Assembly (NCBI RefSeq): GCF_028858725.1
Contig: NC_084790.1
Location: forward strand, 34,203,031 to 34,267,030
Direction of reading: 5' to 3'
DNA: 64,000 nucleotides
From: Colius striatus
Lineage: Eukaryota; Chordata; Aves; Coliiformes; Coliidae
The notes below the pieces were generated by a model. The model saw only the letters and a list, made by a program, of their open reading frames with translations, made no database searches and was not told the origin of the DNA. Of this stretch, positions 27,601 to 42,600 are shown piece by piece. How positions within the stretch are numbered: the first letter of the stretch is position 1; every line of letters starts with the position of its first letter. The translations under genes and the position numbers were made by a program.

Positions 27601-30600
27601 ATAAAAAGTAAAAATGTAAATTTTAAAGCAAAGGTGGCACTTGGTTGCAGACAATGGGTGAGAAGGCTGCCTTCTTTTGCCTCTCAAAATTTTTCACATA
27701 ACTAGGGTTCTCGGAACTTCCTTCCTGTAAAGTAATGGATGTTTACTGTCAACAAGTCGAGCTTCCTGTCCAATCCATGCCCTTTCCTAGTCTATTAGCA
27801 GCAACAGAAGCAATATAATAAACTTGCTTGCAGGATTTTGAGTTTTTAACACAGTATTAAGGTTTTAAACTCTTTGTTGAAGGTAAATTTACCTAAGCAT
27901 TTTTGGTTAAGCTGTCTTTTCAATTTCTATTCAATTACCTACTGCTAGATCAGCTACTTTCCATCTTGTCTCATATGCAGTCTTTCTTAATGTTCTCTTA
28001 ATATAATATAGCTTTTTAAATAGTGCTTCTTAGAGGTTCAGGACCAGCTGAGAAATAACTTTATATCTTCCAAAGAATGCTGAATTTATGCACAGAATAT
28101 CTGTAATTTTTGCTTCACTGATAGCATTTGCTTACTCTTCCTCCTGTACTTTAAGGATCTCAAGCTGCTATCCTTTTATGCAGTTTTGAACACGTGTTCA
28201 AAGATTTAAACCTGTATTGTGCTGTTTTTCGCTGGGATAGAGTTAATTTTCTTTGTAGTATCTAGAGTGAACCTATGCTTTGGATTTCTGCTCAAAACTG
28301 TGTTGATAATACAGAGACACTTTCATTACTGCTGAGCAACACCAAGGTTTTTTCTGATTCTCACACATCCACTTGCAAGTAGGCTGGGGGTGCACAAGAA
28401 GTTGTGAGGGGACACAGCTGGGATAGCTGACCCTGACTGACCAAAGTATGACTATACAACGTCATACTCATCAACAAAAGCTGAGGGAATATGGGAGGGG
28501 AGAACATTCAGAGTGTTGGTGTTTGTCTTCCCCAAGTCACTGTTACACGTGATGGAGCCTGGCTTTCCTGGGGATGGCTGAACACCTGCCTGCCCACCCA
28601 TGAGAAGCAGTGAATTAACTCCTTGGTTGGCTTTGCTTGCATGAATGGCTTTTACATCACCCGTTAAACTCTTGGTCTCAACCCATGAGTTTTATTACAT
28701 TTATTCTTCCTATTCTCTTTCACGTCCCACTTAGGGAGGTGTGAGCAAGCAGCTGGGTGGTACTTAATTGCTTACTAACTTACCTGTTTAACCCCAATGA
28801 CAGTCATGATGCATCATTTTGTGTCAGTCAATCTTGCATGGGCACAAGTGTTAAAAATCTGGGCATGAGCCTGCAAGGAACACTTCATCTACCCAGGGGA
28901 TGAACACTGGCATTTGCAATTATTTATTATATATTTGAAGACATGCTTTAAACTCCTGAAAGGCTTTTCTTGCCGGGTATCCAGTGAAAACAAATATATT
29001 ATGTGGGCCAATGTATGGTTTTCCACAACTTCTGAACTTGTGGCTTGATTTAACTGAAATCTGACAGAACAGGAGAAGTTTTGCCAGTACGAAGTGCCAA
29101 GTATTTCTGTTGACAATATTCTGGTATTTGGTCCAAGCTACAGCCATGGCCTGGTGCCCAAATTCTGACCTCAGTATGTCCTCAGCAAAAGGCTTGTGAG
29201 CACCCTTGAGCTAGCCATAGGAGGGCTGATCAGGGTCTTCCCAGTGCCTCTCAAAACTGATTTCTCCAGCCTTGCCAGAGTGCTACATCTAATTTCTCTG
29301 GTACCATGAAGACTGAGCCCTGCCCCTGCTCTTGCCTACTCTTTCTTAAGTACCTTGCCTCTTCAGTGAAGAACCTGTAATAGCAATCCCAGTGTTCTCA
29401 GAGAATTAAGAAGGGCTGACAGAATTGCCTAGTGAATAAAGAAGTGAATCGTGCACCCTGAAGAGGACAGAGTGCTATCAGCAACTCTGAGTATGATCTA
29501 GAAGTGGAAAACAGGACAGGCAGAATAAACGTAACATAAGCCATATCCATTGTACCAGCTCCACCTGTAATGTAAACAAGCACACAATCTTAGCCCTAGC
29601 ATAGTCACACTCTTTTACCAAACACCTGAAACTGGATTTTCTCTTTTAAAGTATGTCCTACCACCACGACAGTAATTGTCATGTCTGCAGCCACTGATGG
29701 GCTTGTGGTTCCTGTCAGAGTCAAATGGTATACCTGTAAAAGAACCAAATAGCAGAAAGATATTTATTTACTTTAGAATGCATAAGAGCATTTTAGAAGT
29801 TACTGTTGAACTAAAAAATGTGCACTTGGAACTAGGGGATTTGGGTTTGAGAGGTTTTTTTTTTGGCTCAGGCAGAAGTTAAAAAGCTTAAAAAAAAAAA
29901 AGTCTGACAGTCCCATTCCAAAGTTCAAAGACAAATATTTTGTTGCAAAAGGTAGCTCTGGTCCCTCAGATCCATTAACTATTTCTAGTTGTACCCTGTG
30001 TTCTATTTAAGTATTTGCTTACACACACATTAACAGTTAGCAAACATAAGAATTATTAACTCTATTGTCTTGTAAAAAGTTAATAACACCATTCAGATAA
30101 CAGCGAAGGAACTAGTGTCTTCCTGACTCCAGTATAAGGTCTGCACAGTACTATGTGTAAATATGTCTCAGTAAGATCTTCTATCTGACACAAGTACACT
30201 TAAGATCCCGGTACACCTTTTGTCCTCTGTCAATTAAAACACTTAAAACAGAATGCCATTGACAGCCATGACTGAAGTGAGTTCCTGTGTTTTATGTGTG
30301 TAGGTGTAGAGGCACTTCTTACATCCTTTGGCTGATCTGTCATGTTATAAGAATCTTGCCAATGCTTGAAAATTGATTAGCTAGTATGCTCGAATTAATG
30401 AAATGACTGCTTGAGTGACAGGGTTGCTGCTACTTTTCTGAAATTGATGGTTTTTTTCATTACCAATATGGGATGACTAGAATTTGGATTGCATGGTTGC
30501 ATGCCACATGGGTGTCTGGAAGCCACGCTCACTGATGCACATGAGGCACAGCACAACCTGTTATTATTTCCAAACATTCTGCATGAGGAAGATTAGTTCA

Positions 30601-33600
30601 ACTGTCAGGCTGATACCAGGAATGCTATAAATATAACTGAAGACCAGATCAAAACTGTTACAGGCACATGACAAGGTAAATTCCCGACCCAGGACAAATT
30701 CACTCAAGTGAGGTTCTGCTCCCCCTCTACTCTGCCCTGGTGAGGCTTCATCTGGAGTGCTGTGTCCAGTTCTGGGCTCCCCAGTTCAAGAGGGACAGAC
30801 AGCACAAGGCCACCAAGATGATAAGGGGACTGGAGCATCTTCCTTATGAGGAAAGGCTGCAGGAACTGGGGCTGTTTAGTTGAGAGGAGACCGAGGGGGG
30901 ATTTCATTAATATTTATATGTAAAGGGTGGGTGTCAGGAGGTTGGGGCATCCCTTTTTTCTGTTGTATCTAGCAAGAGGACAAGGGGTAATGGGATGAAG
31001 CTGGAACACAAAAAGTTCCATTTAAACATAAGAAAAAACTACTTTATAGGGAGGGTGAGGAAGCACTGGCACAGGCTGCCAGGGAGGTTGTGGAGTCTCC
31101 TTCCTTGAGAGGTCTTCAAGACCTGTCTGGACGCATTCCTGATCTGGGTGACTCTGCTTTAGCAGGAGGGTTGGATTAGACGATCCCTAAGGATCCCTTC
31201 CAACCCCTACCATTCTATGATTCTATGATTCCATGACATTGTCAAAGCTGTTCAAAACAGTTTCGTACATCTGACCTAGGACCTGTTGGTGCCACATTGC
31301 ATACCTATGATCAAGTCCTCGGTAGCAAGCTCAGAGAGTTTTACAGTTTTCTACCTTTTGCCTGTTCCTCTTCAAATTTCTCTGCCCTTAAGCCACACTT
31401 TCTAGACATCACTGTCCTCAACTATGAACATGCAAAAGGCATTTGATTTGATTGCTTGCCAAGACTGGGATTGCTCATCATTCGCTGTCAGGTATTTCTG
31501 ATGTGGAGCTGTGACCACTGTCTGTGCCTATGCCTGGCTTTCAAACATTCCTCAACTGGGCTTTTTCTGGGACACTTGCTAGATAAGGACTTTCTCATCT
31601 TCAATCGTAACAAGCAACTACACTGAAGCACAATTAGTGATAACTTGGCACCAATCCCCTTATAATACCCAGGCCTGAGGCTGCTATACACCAGAGACTG
31701 CTGCTGGCTGGTGACGTGTCACAGTCTTAGTTCCAGACACATTTGTACATGCTGCCTCTTGAGAGCAACAACCATGCTGTTAACATGAAGAGCAATGGAG
31801 TGTGGAAGAGAGTCTGTTGGTTGTCACAAAATCTCATTGCTCTTTTCCTTGGAAACGTTTGCTTCATGGGCCAACCTTTGCTGAATCAAAGTTTCCAGGC
31901 CCATGTTAATGGCTTTCCACTGTCAGCCTTTACTGGAGTAAGATTTTTCTAGTATGGAGGGAAATTCTTTTCAGGTGCACTGGAAGCTACTGGATAGTTT
32001 GCTAATGTATTTTAAGATAATCATGTTGGAATTCTTATCCATGCCACTTGCAGTCTATTCCTACTCTTGAACTTAAATCTCTTGGAAGGGCAAGGGTAAG
32101 CTGGCTTTAGTTGTCAACACCTGCATCACAGACAGATCTGTTCCAGTTAGCACAGCTGTGGATACTGTACCATAGCCTACAGCTACAGCTCCTCTTCTGT
32201 GCCCAGCATCTACAGATTCCACTCTGCCCTGGGCTGATCCCATCCAGAATCCAGTTACATACCCCGGAAAGCAAGTGCACACAGACATTGGACCAAATAT
32301 CTTATCTACAAAGAAGAGAGCAAGAAAAACACAGGCAGGGAGTGTTTCCATTCCAGGTAATCGTCAGTCAAGTATTGAATCTCTGATAACACGTCAAGCA
32401 AACTTTATCAAACTTTATTGTAATGTACTGAACAAAATTTCCTGGGATAGGAAGCCTTGTGGCTGCCTCCTGTCAACAGGTCATAGCCCATGTAGGAACT
32501 CAAAGGTGACATGTAGGGTAACCATCAACAGACCTACTCTTTTGCAGATAGGTTTGTCTGGCCTCAGATTGATATTACTGGGAAATACCTATATACTGGA
32601 GTAATGCCTTTCTCAGCCTGACAGAATCACACAAAGAATCGCACAGAATGGTAGGGGTTGGAAGGGATCTTTAGGGATAATCTAGTCCGATCCCCCTGCT
32701 AAAGCAGGTTCACCTAGTTCAGGTTGCACAGGTGCAACTCTCCTTTGCATTTCTGGTGAGCATAGCTATCACACACATCAGAAGGTAATACAACCTGGTT
32801 TGCTTTCACCAATGTCTGAGAACAGCCTCTCTCGTGGTACACTGGCCAGAGTGACTGGCTAAAACCACTCCTGAGGCAGCAGAGCCTGCTTGCATCCTCA
32901 CTGAGTACTTCTGCTGGGAAAGATTGCTTGCCTAGTGGCAAATGTAGCCAAGAAATTTGACAGAAAACTGACACAAAGTACTGGTAGAATGGAGGTGCAA
33001 ATTACACCTTAGCAGTAAACAAAATTTTTCAGCACGGTACTGTCCCACATTAGACTTGAAAGGTGTGTCCCATGAGGAAGTCACCTAAAAAAGACCCTCC
33101 TCCATGCATTGTTTTCTGTGGTACAGTCTTAGAGAGAGAAGTGAAAGGGCAGTCTAAAACACTACCTTAGCTACTGTGTCTGCTGAGATAATGATCGTGC
33201 TACATATCACTATTAATTTGATAGAAATATTTAGCTGCTGCACCAGACCATTTTTGGATGTAACTTGGAACCTGGTTTCCTGCACTCCCATGCTCCACTG
33301 GCCACAGTGCCAGGATGCAGATCAATGGTAACACAGTCACTGTCATTCTGGTGAGTGTAAATGTGCATGATAATGAAATTCCCTCTCACAGGTGTAACTC
33401 AAGAGTAATCCAATGCTACAGTAGGTGAGCACTATTAAAAGCATCCTTTGTATTGATTCCCAAGGAACTGCTTACTGCCTTTCTAGAGTCCATGACACCA
33501 TTTCTAGGGATCACAACTCCAGAAGAGTTGGAAGTACCCATGTAGCCTGGAGAGGAGCTCAGTGTCCAATGCTGAGATCTTCACTGGAAGGATGTAGGTG

Positions 33601-36600
33601 CAAACACTGATAACCTATGCCAGTTCAAACTCTTGCTGCTACCAGGCCCTTCCGAAGAAACTGTCTTCAGAAGTAACTGTCGTATTTCTGTAGCCAGGAA
33701 AACAGGCTGCTAAAGTGACAGCAAAGCACATAAGCTGGGAGCACAGCATCAAGATGAAGGTCAAAATGCTCTGGATACGAAATGTCAGCAAGTTTATCTT
33801 TTCAAAAAGGGCAACTTGTTGCCCTCCAAGTCCCTCTTACAACACAAAAGGATCCTGCCTCCTTGTTTTTTACTTAATTTTGCAGCTATGAGGAATGAAA
33901 AGAAGTCAGTTTAAAGTTCAGGCTGTTAAAAAGAGCTTGTTTGCTTCGAAACCACCAACTGTCTACGTAAGCTTCTTGTTCTGCTGAGTACTTAAAAAAA
34001 TCTCCAGACCTTAGAAGCAGGTCCTAAGGAACTGTAAGCATTATGGAAATGGTACCTTAGAGCACATGAAAGGTCAAAGACCCCGCATTAGCATTCACTT
34101 TCCAGAGGCTGCCTTCTCAGCAGTTACTGCACCAGGTTTCCTCAATGCCAACTAAAAAAACCCTACCAGATTGGTACTTCAGGTTTAAGCACAAGATCAT
34201 TAATGAATAACTATGAAATCAGCACACTGCTGCACTATTAATAAACACTTCCCCCTTCTAAGTCAATGGAAGCTGACAACAGAGTAGCCACTCACACCAG
34301 AGCTACCATATTCTTGCTGCAGTTGCATTTGCTTCCTATTGATAATAATTGGTATGTTAAATCGCCTCCCTTCCAGGAAATCCTGGTATCCTAAAAGGAC
34401 TACCTTCACTTCAACTTTGGCAGGTTCGTGAACACCAATTCTTCCTTCCCAGATCTTGGCAGGCAAAAAACAGCCTGTGCTTTTAACATATACTTTGCAG
34501 ATGAAAAGCCTCATTCAGAGCCTTTTTCAAAGTTGCAAGGCCAAAGAACACTGCAGCTGCACTAAAGAATTGTCTTATTTTATTCCTTCCAGGTTCATTT
34601 ATTCACATTAATACCTCTCTGCATTTGCTTCTCAGCTATATCATTTGTGAAAGCAAGTACTGAGAATCTCCATAATTCACAATTATGGCACAGCTCCTGC
34701 ACAAAAGAACAATGTTGAAGACTTCAGTCCTTGCTGGGTCCACATTACGCATAATCCACTCATGCTATAGTGTGAATGAGTAAGCCCAGCAATAAGGGTA
34801 GGATTCATCACACAGCCAGGCTGCATCCAGTCCTTCCTGACGTCATTGCTTGTCACAGTTAATCCATCCACACAACCAACCAGAAAGATACATGTGCAAA
34901 GAGAAGGATGAGTATGGATCTTTGTGGTTTAGGAACAAAATGGCTTAAAAAATGCAAAATACAACATCTGTCATTCATTGGAAATCATTGGATTTTCTAC
35001 ACAACAGCCAGGAGGCTTTTAATTTTTTAAAATACATAAAAATCTAATTGATTTTTATTTATACAGCATTTTAATTAGCTTCTTTCCTCTTTGAAATAAG
35101 TGTTATTTGGCCTTTACCTTGCAAAGCAACTCACAAAATCCTTACTGTGATCTGGCTAAAACTCACAAGCACAGAAGTGCAAGTAAATAATGAATGCTTT
35201 CAAGCTGATGCTAATGATTTTCTGTTTCTTGCTCAGCCTGCTTTTGTGAGCACAGTCTCAGTCGTCCTTTCATCAGTGAGCGTGCTGTGTGTTGGGGAAA
35301 GCGAGAGAGAGGCAGACAAGGCATCAACAGCTTCCTGTGCTGAGGTGAGTTAGCTTGATAGGAAAATGTTGGACTGTTTTGTCTCTTCCCCCCTCCCCCA
35401 CAACACTTCTCCCCTTTAAAAAAAAAAAAAAAAAAAAAGAAGATGTAAAAAGGGGAACGGGTTGTGAAAGCACAGCAATTTAGGCAAAGGAATAAGGCAT
35501 TTTAGTATCTTGCCTCTACAGACACGAATACATATCCATTCAGACCACCTAGGCACGGACAGTTTAAACGGTTGTTGTGACAGTTTAGACCTTGTTGTGA
35601 TCCCTTGTCGAGATCTGTGGTGTCAAATTTAGGAAGGGAAGTAATCAAATAATGATAAGGCAAATCCAGTAGCAGGAAATGCTTTTGGACTAATTCTACA
35701 TTACAAATTTAAAGGCTCAGATGGTGACTGAAAAGTAGGGTCAGTCACTCTATGTGAATTGGACTGCTAAGAGGATATCATCCATTGAATTTCATGTATG
35801 GAAGTGATTTCCCCTTGTGTAACACGTGTCTACAAGTAAAATGTTTATTGTGGTTTTACGGTGTCCTTGAAAGTGGAACTCCAAATAATGTCACCTATAA
35901 GCACAAGTTTTGTAAAGAGGGGATAGGGAGATTAAAGCCATGATGAAAGTTAAAGGGTGACTTTTCAGATGCACAAGAGGAACGATGATCAAATGTTAAA
36001 ATTAGCTTGCTTCAAGCATGTGGCACTGCCTGGGAAAGCTATAATTGAACTTTTCTTTACAAACAGCAGCAGAACTGTTCTCTGTGTGCTTCCAGTATTC
36101 TAATTCAAGTATGCAGACTAATACACCACCTCTGGTAACAAGTCTCCATGGTATACGTTTGATTTACTAGTTCATTTGGTAGTACTGTTATTATCACTGC
36201 TTCAACTCCCCATCCTTAATTTCTCTTTATGTTCCTTCTGTCCTTTTTTCCTGATAGCTCTGTGTGGAAATATAGTCCAAAAGTACATGAACCCAGCTAG
36301 AGTACAGGATATAGCTTATATACTGTTGCAGAATATCACAACAAGGAGTTGGAATGATTGCTCTCCCTGCTGCCATATATGCAATAAGAACCAAATTCAA
36401 CAATGCTCTACTTAGCCAGCTCTGTACCTCTTGCAGGCACTCAGGTTGCTGACAGGTTCCACTGACGTGATGTAACTGGACACAAAATTTTGCGTTAATG
36501 CACAGCGTGCTATTTTTACCAGGTGCTTTATCTTTTTCCATCTTGTCAAAACTTGTTCCCACTTGGTGAGATCTATGTTGTGGAGCATATACAAACAGTC

Positions 36601-39600
36601 TAAGAAAACAAAAACATGGAGCTGAAGGTGTAAAGAGTTGCAGCTGGACCTCAGCTGATGCACATCTCTGAAGTACAGATGGTACATGCTGTCTGATGAA
36701 GTCCAGCTGCTCCTGTGTCTCTTTGCATGGCAGATGTACTTTCAAGTGTGTCTATATAAATCCTTTCCTGCCCACAGGCAACTGTACGTTTAACTTGAAT
36801 ATATCACTTCCTTGCAAAAAGGAGACACAGAAGAGGTCTTTAAAAAATGATACTGAATTTCCTAATTTACTGATGTTTAATAACTTAAGATGGTGAAAAG
36901 GCACAATGAATATGTGACCCTCTGCCTTGCTCTTAATCATGCAGAATTTTTGTGATGAGTATTTTCTGAATACATCAGAACTGACAAGTGAGCACTATAA
37001 CCAAATCTGGAAAGAGTAGTGCTTTAAATGGCATCCCAGGGTCTGCTCTTTGCTCTTGAAAGTATAGTACAGTAAGAACTTACAATTAAAGGCAGCAGAA
37101 CTAACTGTATTTAGAGACAGTTTTCAATGAGATGAAAACCCACACATCTCTCCAAACTGAGAGCTGGTAATTCTATTCTGAACCTAGTTTTGGCATTACA
37201 GTTTAGGCTAGCAATGTATGATTAAACATGGCAGTGCTAGCTCTTCCACTCCATGGTCTTCATGTTCATGCATAATCTTTTTCTCTTTTTTCTTCCCCCA
37301 TCCCAAACTTCCATTAATATGGAAAATACTTCTCTTTTCAATATAAAAGTGCATTATATTCAGTGTTTAGGAAACATGAAGATTTACCTCCACATTGCAG
37401 TAAGAAATCTTCCATTTGCACACAGAAGTAGGGTTTGAATATCCAGTTAAGATTTCAATAGAAATCCTTTTTCAAAGGACACAACTCCAGTAATGACCAT
37501 GTACACCTCAACACTATGTTCCACACACTGCCTATCCCAATTCCATTTGCCAGGTTAGAGTAATTTTTTTTGTCCAATTGAAGTAGTATATACAACTCCT
37601 GAAACTGTTAAAGCTAAGATAGTACTGTGCTTCTATTTGATCTCCACACGTCTCCACACAGTGCAATTGGCTCTGCTAAAACAGAATAGCAGGTATGAGT
37701 AGGAATGTCCTTATGATATAATCATTTTAAGCTTATCTTCTACCTGTGATTACACTGTATAGGACAAAGATTTTTTTCCAGTGCTACTATTTGTTTGTTA
37801 TCACACTGTAAATACCAATCATTGGACAGAACCAAACTATATCAAAACAGAATTTCTAATCTACTCCTGTAGAAAGCTATACTCTCAAGGAACTGTGCAG
37901 ATAAGAAATCTTGTGGAGCTACTGCAGCTACTTTGTGCCTTTGTAAGTGCTAACCAATTGGTTCTATGTAGTGAGAAACAGAAGGAGGGATGCATAGTAA
38001 AGGACAGTGTTTGCTTAGTTTCAAATATATACATTTGCACTGAACCTTGCAGAGCTCAGAGGTTCTCCTATAGTAGGGACTATAGAAGATTTTTTTGTTT
38101 AATAAAAGCTAATCAGTAACATCCCTCTCCCTTCACATACACACATCATTTTCAGCTACCTTGGACGCTTGCCACAACTAGGGAAGCAGTGTTTGATGTA
38201 GCACATATGGGATTTTAAAAGACTAGATGCTTATTTTTAGTGCTCCCATCTTTTCTACTAAATAGCAACCAAATGTGTGCCTTTTAGGCATATCTCCTCC
38301 TCACTATGGTAAAAAAGTAAACTGTTGACTAATTGAGGCTTGAGGCCATTTTAAATAATGCAGACATTAGGCTTAAGTGCTTTTTGTAAGTCATTGAATT
38401 TATGAATTTGAAAACCTCGAACAGAAAGAACAAGGCTCTTACATTTGCACTATATACTTTTGAAGATCTGATGTTATTGATTGTAATCCAGTAAACAAAT
38501 ACTTTTAACCTTCCCTAAAGGAAAACGTACTATTATTTTTTAAAAGTGTAACACTACTATCAGATATTATGTATTAATGTCATGAATGGTTCTGAAATCT
38601 TCTAAAATCCTCCAGTAAATGTGTCAACAAAGGCAAATACATTTCATCTCTTTACAGCACTTATTTCATACAACTCTAGCAGATTTTGCTTTTGACCTTT
38701 TGCAGCTCTTAAAAGTTAGTCTTAGGCTTCAGTTTGTAAGGATAAACAGTTAAGTCACAGAAAGAAAAATAACCTGTAAGATCTCTATTCTGAGTTAATG
38801 GTTATATAATTTTTTTTTAATGTAGCTTCTTTTCTTAAAGATAGGTGTTCAGTGTACTGTGTCTTTTAGTTATTTTGGCCAATTGCCATTGCTTCTTCAA
38901 AACACAATTGAGCATTTGACACAGAGAGGCTGTCCTTTTAGGACGTACTCCTGCTTTGTTAGTATTGTTGCTGGACTGAAGCTTTGGTGAAGGGCTTCAT
39001 GCTTTGGAGTGTTAAGTAGCATGTCTGTAAGTAATATCCCAAGGAACCTTTTGCTACAGCACTTCTGTATGCTACATAAAACTTGTTCATTATAAAATGT
39101 AGTTTCTTCAAAACTAGATTATTTTCACAACTTCTAGAAAGAGAATGAGGGTTCAGGTTGCTTCAGTTTGTCACTTTTTCCCCATGTGGAATTGTATAAT
39201 CCAGAGATATTTAGCCTCACTCGAATGGTGCTATGCCTAAAGAGTGTTCACCCATTTCAAAATAATAATTTCAAATGTCTTTTAAAATTTCAGAACTGGT
39301 ATTTTTGAGCCATCCTGAGGCACAACAAAATTACAATTGACTCTATATGGTAGAGGTTAAGTGATAACTAGTACTCTTAGGAAACTGATACTGGGAAAAG
39401 TGCTGTTGGAGAGAAATGCAAAGAGGTCTCTTTCAAAAAAATGTTAAGCAGGGTAAAACCCAATTATTATGTAAACTCCAGCACTGCAAGTACTAGAAGT
39501 TGTACACTTGTTGCAAATACTGTAAACATGTTGTAAAGGAGATCAGAGTAGGCAAGTTTACTTTGGTCCTGAAACAGATGGCATGCACATTTTAAGAGGT

Positions 39601-42600
39601 CACTAGAGAAGATGATTCTTGGTTCTAAGAATCAGGTAGCAAACGAGATGAAAGGACAAATTTGAGAGACTGAGTTTAAGTCATTTGAGATACAGAAATA
39701 AATACTGCAGGCCTGAAAAGAAATGAACAGCAGCAATGATGCCATTTTCTATTCCATGATGCACATGACCAAAGCCACACTGTCTTACTGCCACTAGTGT
39801 GCAAAACTCGTTATGCAGATTAAATGCACTACTGCTTCCCTTTCATTCAAAGGGCTACCTTGGAAATGGTAAAGGGATAGAAATGCTTGATAAGACTTTC
39901 CACAGGAAGGCGTAAAAAAGGCGATTTTGCAGAGACTTAAATTACCTTTAGCTTTTGGGATTAGAATGTCTCAACTACTGTTTCCGAGTCTGAGCTCTTG
40001 AAAACAGCCAGCAGTTTTAGGAGTCCATGACTAGTTTAGCATCACAGAGGTGAGATGTGGCTCCCCTTCTGTTCTACCCTCATGTTGCTATTTTGACTTT
40101 TCATTTCCACGATTTTCATGTTTTACTTTTAAACAGCAGTAAACAACTTTTTGCACTTGGATAGAAGATGTTAGAACCAGGCCCTCTGTAGACATGACTG
40201 TGCACTGCATGCCCCTGCAAACACTCATGTTGGCAGAGGAGGAACCAATCTTTGTCTATTCATCACCATAGCCTTTTTCAGGCCTCCCATCTCCCATCTC
40301 AGATTCTTACTGCATGCATGTTCATGTTCTTCGTTGTCTAAGAAATCCACACCTAACCTCAACTTGCTATTCCTGTGAGTCCTGGCCTTATGCCCAATGT
40401 GCTAAACTACACTGCTTAGTAACCATTAAACACTACCTATCACCTTTGTCAAGAGGAGGAGATGGATTATTATTTGTCATTTGGATAGGTCTGCATCTAT
40501 CCAAAGAGCTATGGTAAGAGAGACAGGACTTAATCATTTACACACCTCAAAAAGAATGAACAGAAAACCAGTTTTTGTCCTGCTGATCTGCCTACATTTG
40601 ACAGTCTTTGGTTTACAGAAGCAACAGAAATCTTGTGATCTGAATGTGTTGACATGCGGGAATGGAACTCTGACCTCCAGCAGTCCTATCGTATGTGCTG
40701 AGCAGAACTTTGCTTATTCCAGCCTAAGAGACACACAAATCTCAGGCAAGGCTGCAGCTCTATTCTTACACCTTGAATACATAAAATCAAATGTAATGGT
40801 ATATGAGGGTGTATAAACCAGATCAAATCTCAGATAAGCAGCAGCTTCAAAGGTCAGAGCTGTGCTAGTCTGAACTCAGCATAATTTTTGGATCAGAGTT
40901 AGTTAATTAATAATCTTATGCATTATTTAAACTCAAATACTTAGCAAGTGCTGCATATACATCCAAGTTTTTAGAGCAGTACAGTGACAATACACTACTA
41001 AGCAGCAAGCTCAACTACCCATTCTTCCCTTGAGGAATATTTAGCTAATAATTATCCTCTATGCAAACAGAGCAATGTCTGATTGAAGACTTTCATTCAT
41101 TCCAACAAACAAAAACAGAGCTGAACATTCTTGTCAAAAAGGTATCCAGGTAAGAGATTTGCCTCCCCTCCCACATCTCTGAATGCAGGTTTTATTTGCT
41201 CTTTGTCTGTTTTCAAAGGTGCAAAACTGCCTCTTTTCAGTTATTTCACAAATGAGTATTGCTTTTAAGCTCATTATTCTGTTTTCTGTATTGCTTGTAA
41301 CTGGGTAAAGGTTTGTAAAACAAGTAGTCAGCTGCAACTGGCACAGAAATATTTTTTCTTGTAAGCCCTGGTGTAAGATTTTAAGACATCTGGCTAATTT
41401 TTACTTGTACTTAAGAAAAATGGCCTATATGAAGCTTATCCAGTCCTCAACGTATTAAACTATTATCAAAAATGAGCATCTTTAGTGATTAAATATGAAA
41501 GAGGTTTTCCAAAATGTTGTACTTATTGCATGTAGTAGATCAAGGATACTAGACAAGAAAACAGGTAAAAAATGTGAGAATGGGATATCCTTTCTTTTTT
41601 TCTCTATAACAGCTTAATGTGACCAAACAAAGACAAGTAAAAACACAGGGCAGAAAAAAGGGTTTAGTATTTAGCTTTGTGACCAATGACTAAAGTCTTG
41701 GAAACCTGTCTTGAAAGATGTTTTTTAAAAAGCAGACCTTGCCTTTGGACCAGCTACCTTTCCAAATGCAAAAAGTCTGATTCTTGGGTATGTTCTGCAA
41801 TCCCACCCATGCCCTAGGACTCTCCCAAAGAATACTGCTGTCTTGCCTTCCAGTGCATGTCAATATTATGACCAATACCTTGTACTGAACAAAACTACCC
41901 CCCAAAGAACCAGTGAAACTACTTGATCACTTCTTTCCAAGGTCTGATCATTCCCAACGATGACCTGATGAACCAGCCTTCAAAACAGATGCTGGCTGTG
42001 AGTTCTATTGTAGCCTGATCATCACCTCTGGGATTGTTACTTGGTTGTGGCTGTCATCTTACTCACTGGGACACTGGACTAAGAATCCTTGGGAAAACAA
42101 ATTGAATTACAGTTGCTAGTGAATACAGGCATTTGAAAGAGGGCCCAACCTGCCTTGGAAATCCCAGATTATTTTCAAGCTGGAGGTGAAAACTGTGATT
42201 TGATGATTTTAATTAAAAATACACAAATCCAAAAGATTGTTCAACTCTCAGAATAACTCCATAGTATACCAGTATTAATTTGTACAGGACTTCAACTACT
42301 GTTCTGGCTTTCCTGACTGTAGAGAATAAACTCTTCCCCTTTCACTTTTGGATTAGCATAATGCTGAAACTCAACAGGAAAATGCTTTGAAACCACAACA
42401 TTTTTTCCCAGATATAGTAAAAAAATATCTGAGCCCATCCAGTTTTCCTAAAAAGCACTGTGATTTCTTTGCCTACAGCCTGAGACCTTGATAGGTCAGT
42501 GTTTAAATACACAGTTTTGATTGCTAGCACCTTGCACAAATCTGCTTCCAAGTACATCTTGGTCCTGGTACTCTATGGTCCTGGTACTCTAAAGCTGAAA

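Noticed and set aside
36227-36745. 172-codon minus-strand open frame in IDUA intron 2
   Set aside because: No family resemblance, no splice or promoter context. A frame of this length is roughly expected once by chance in 64 kb read in six frames.
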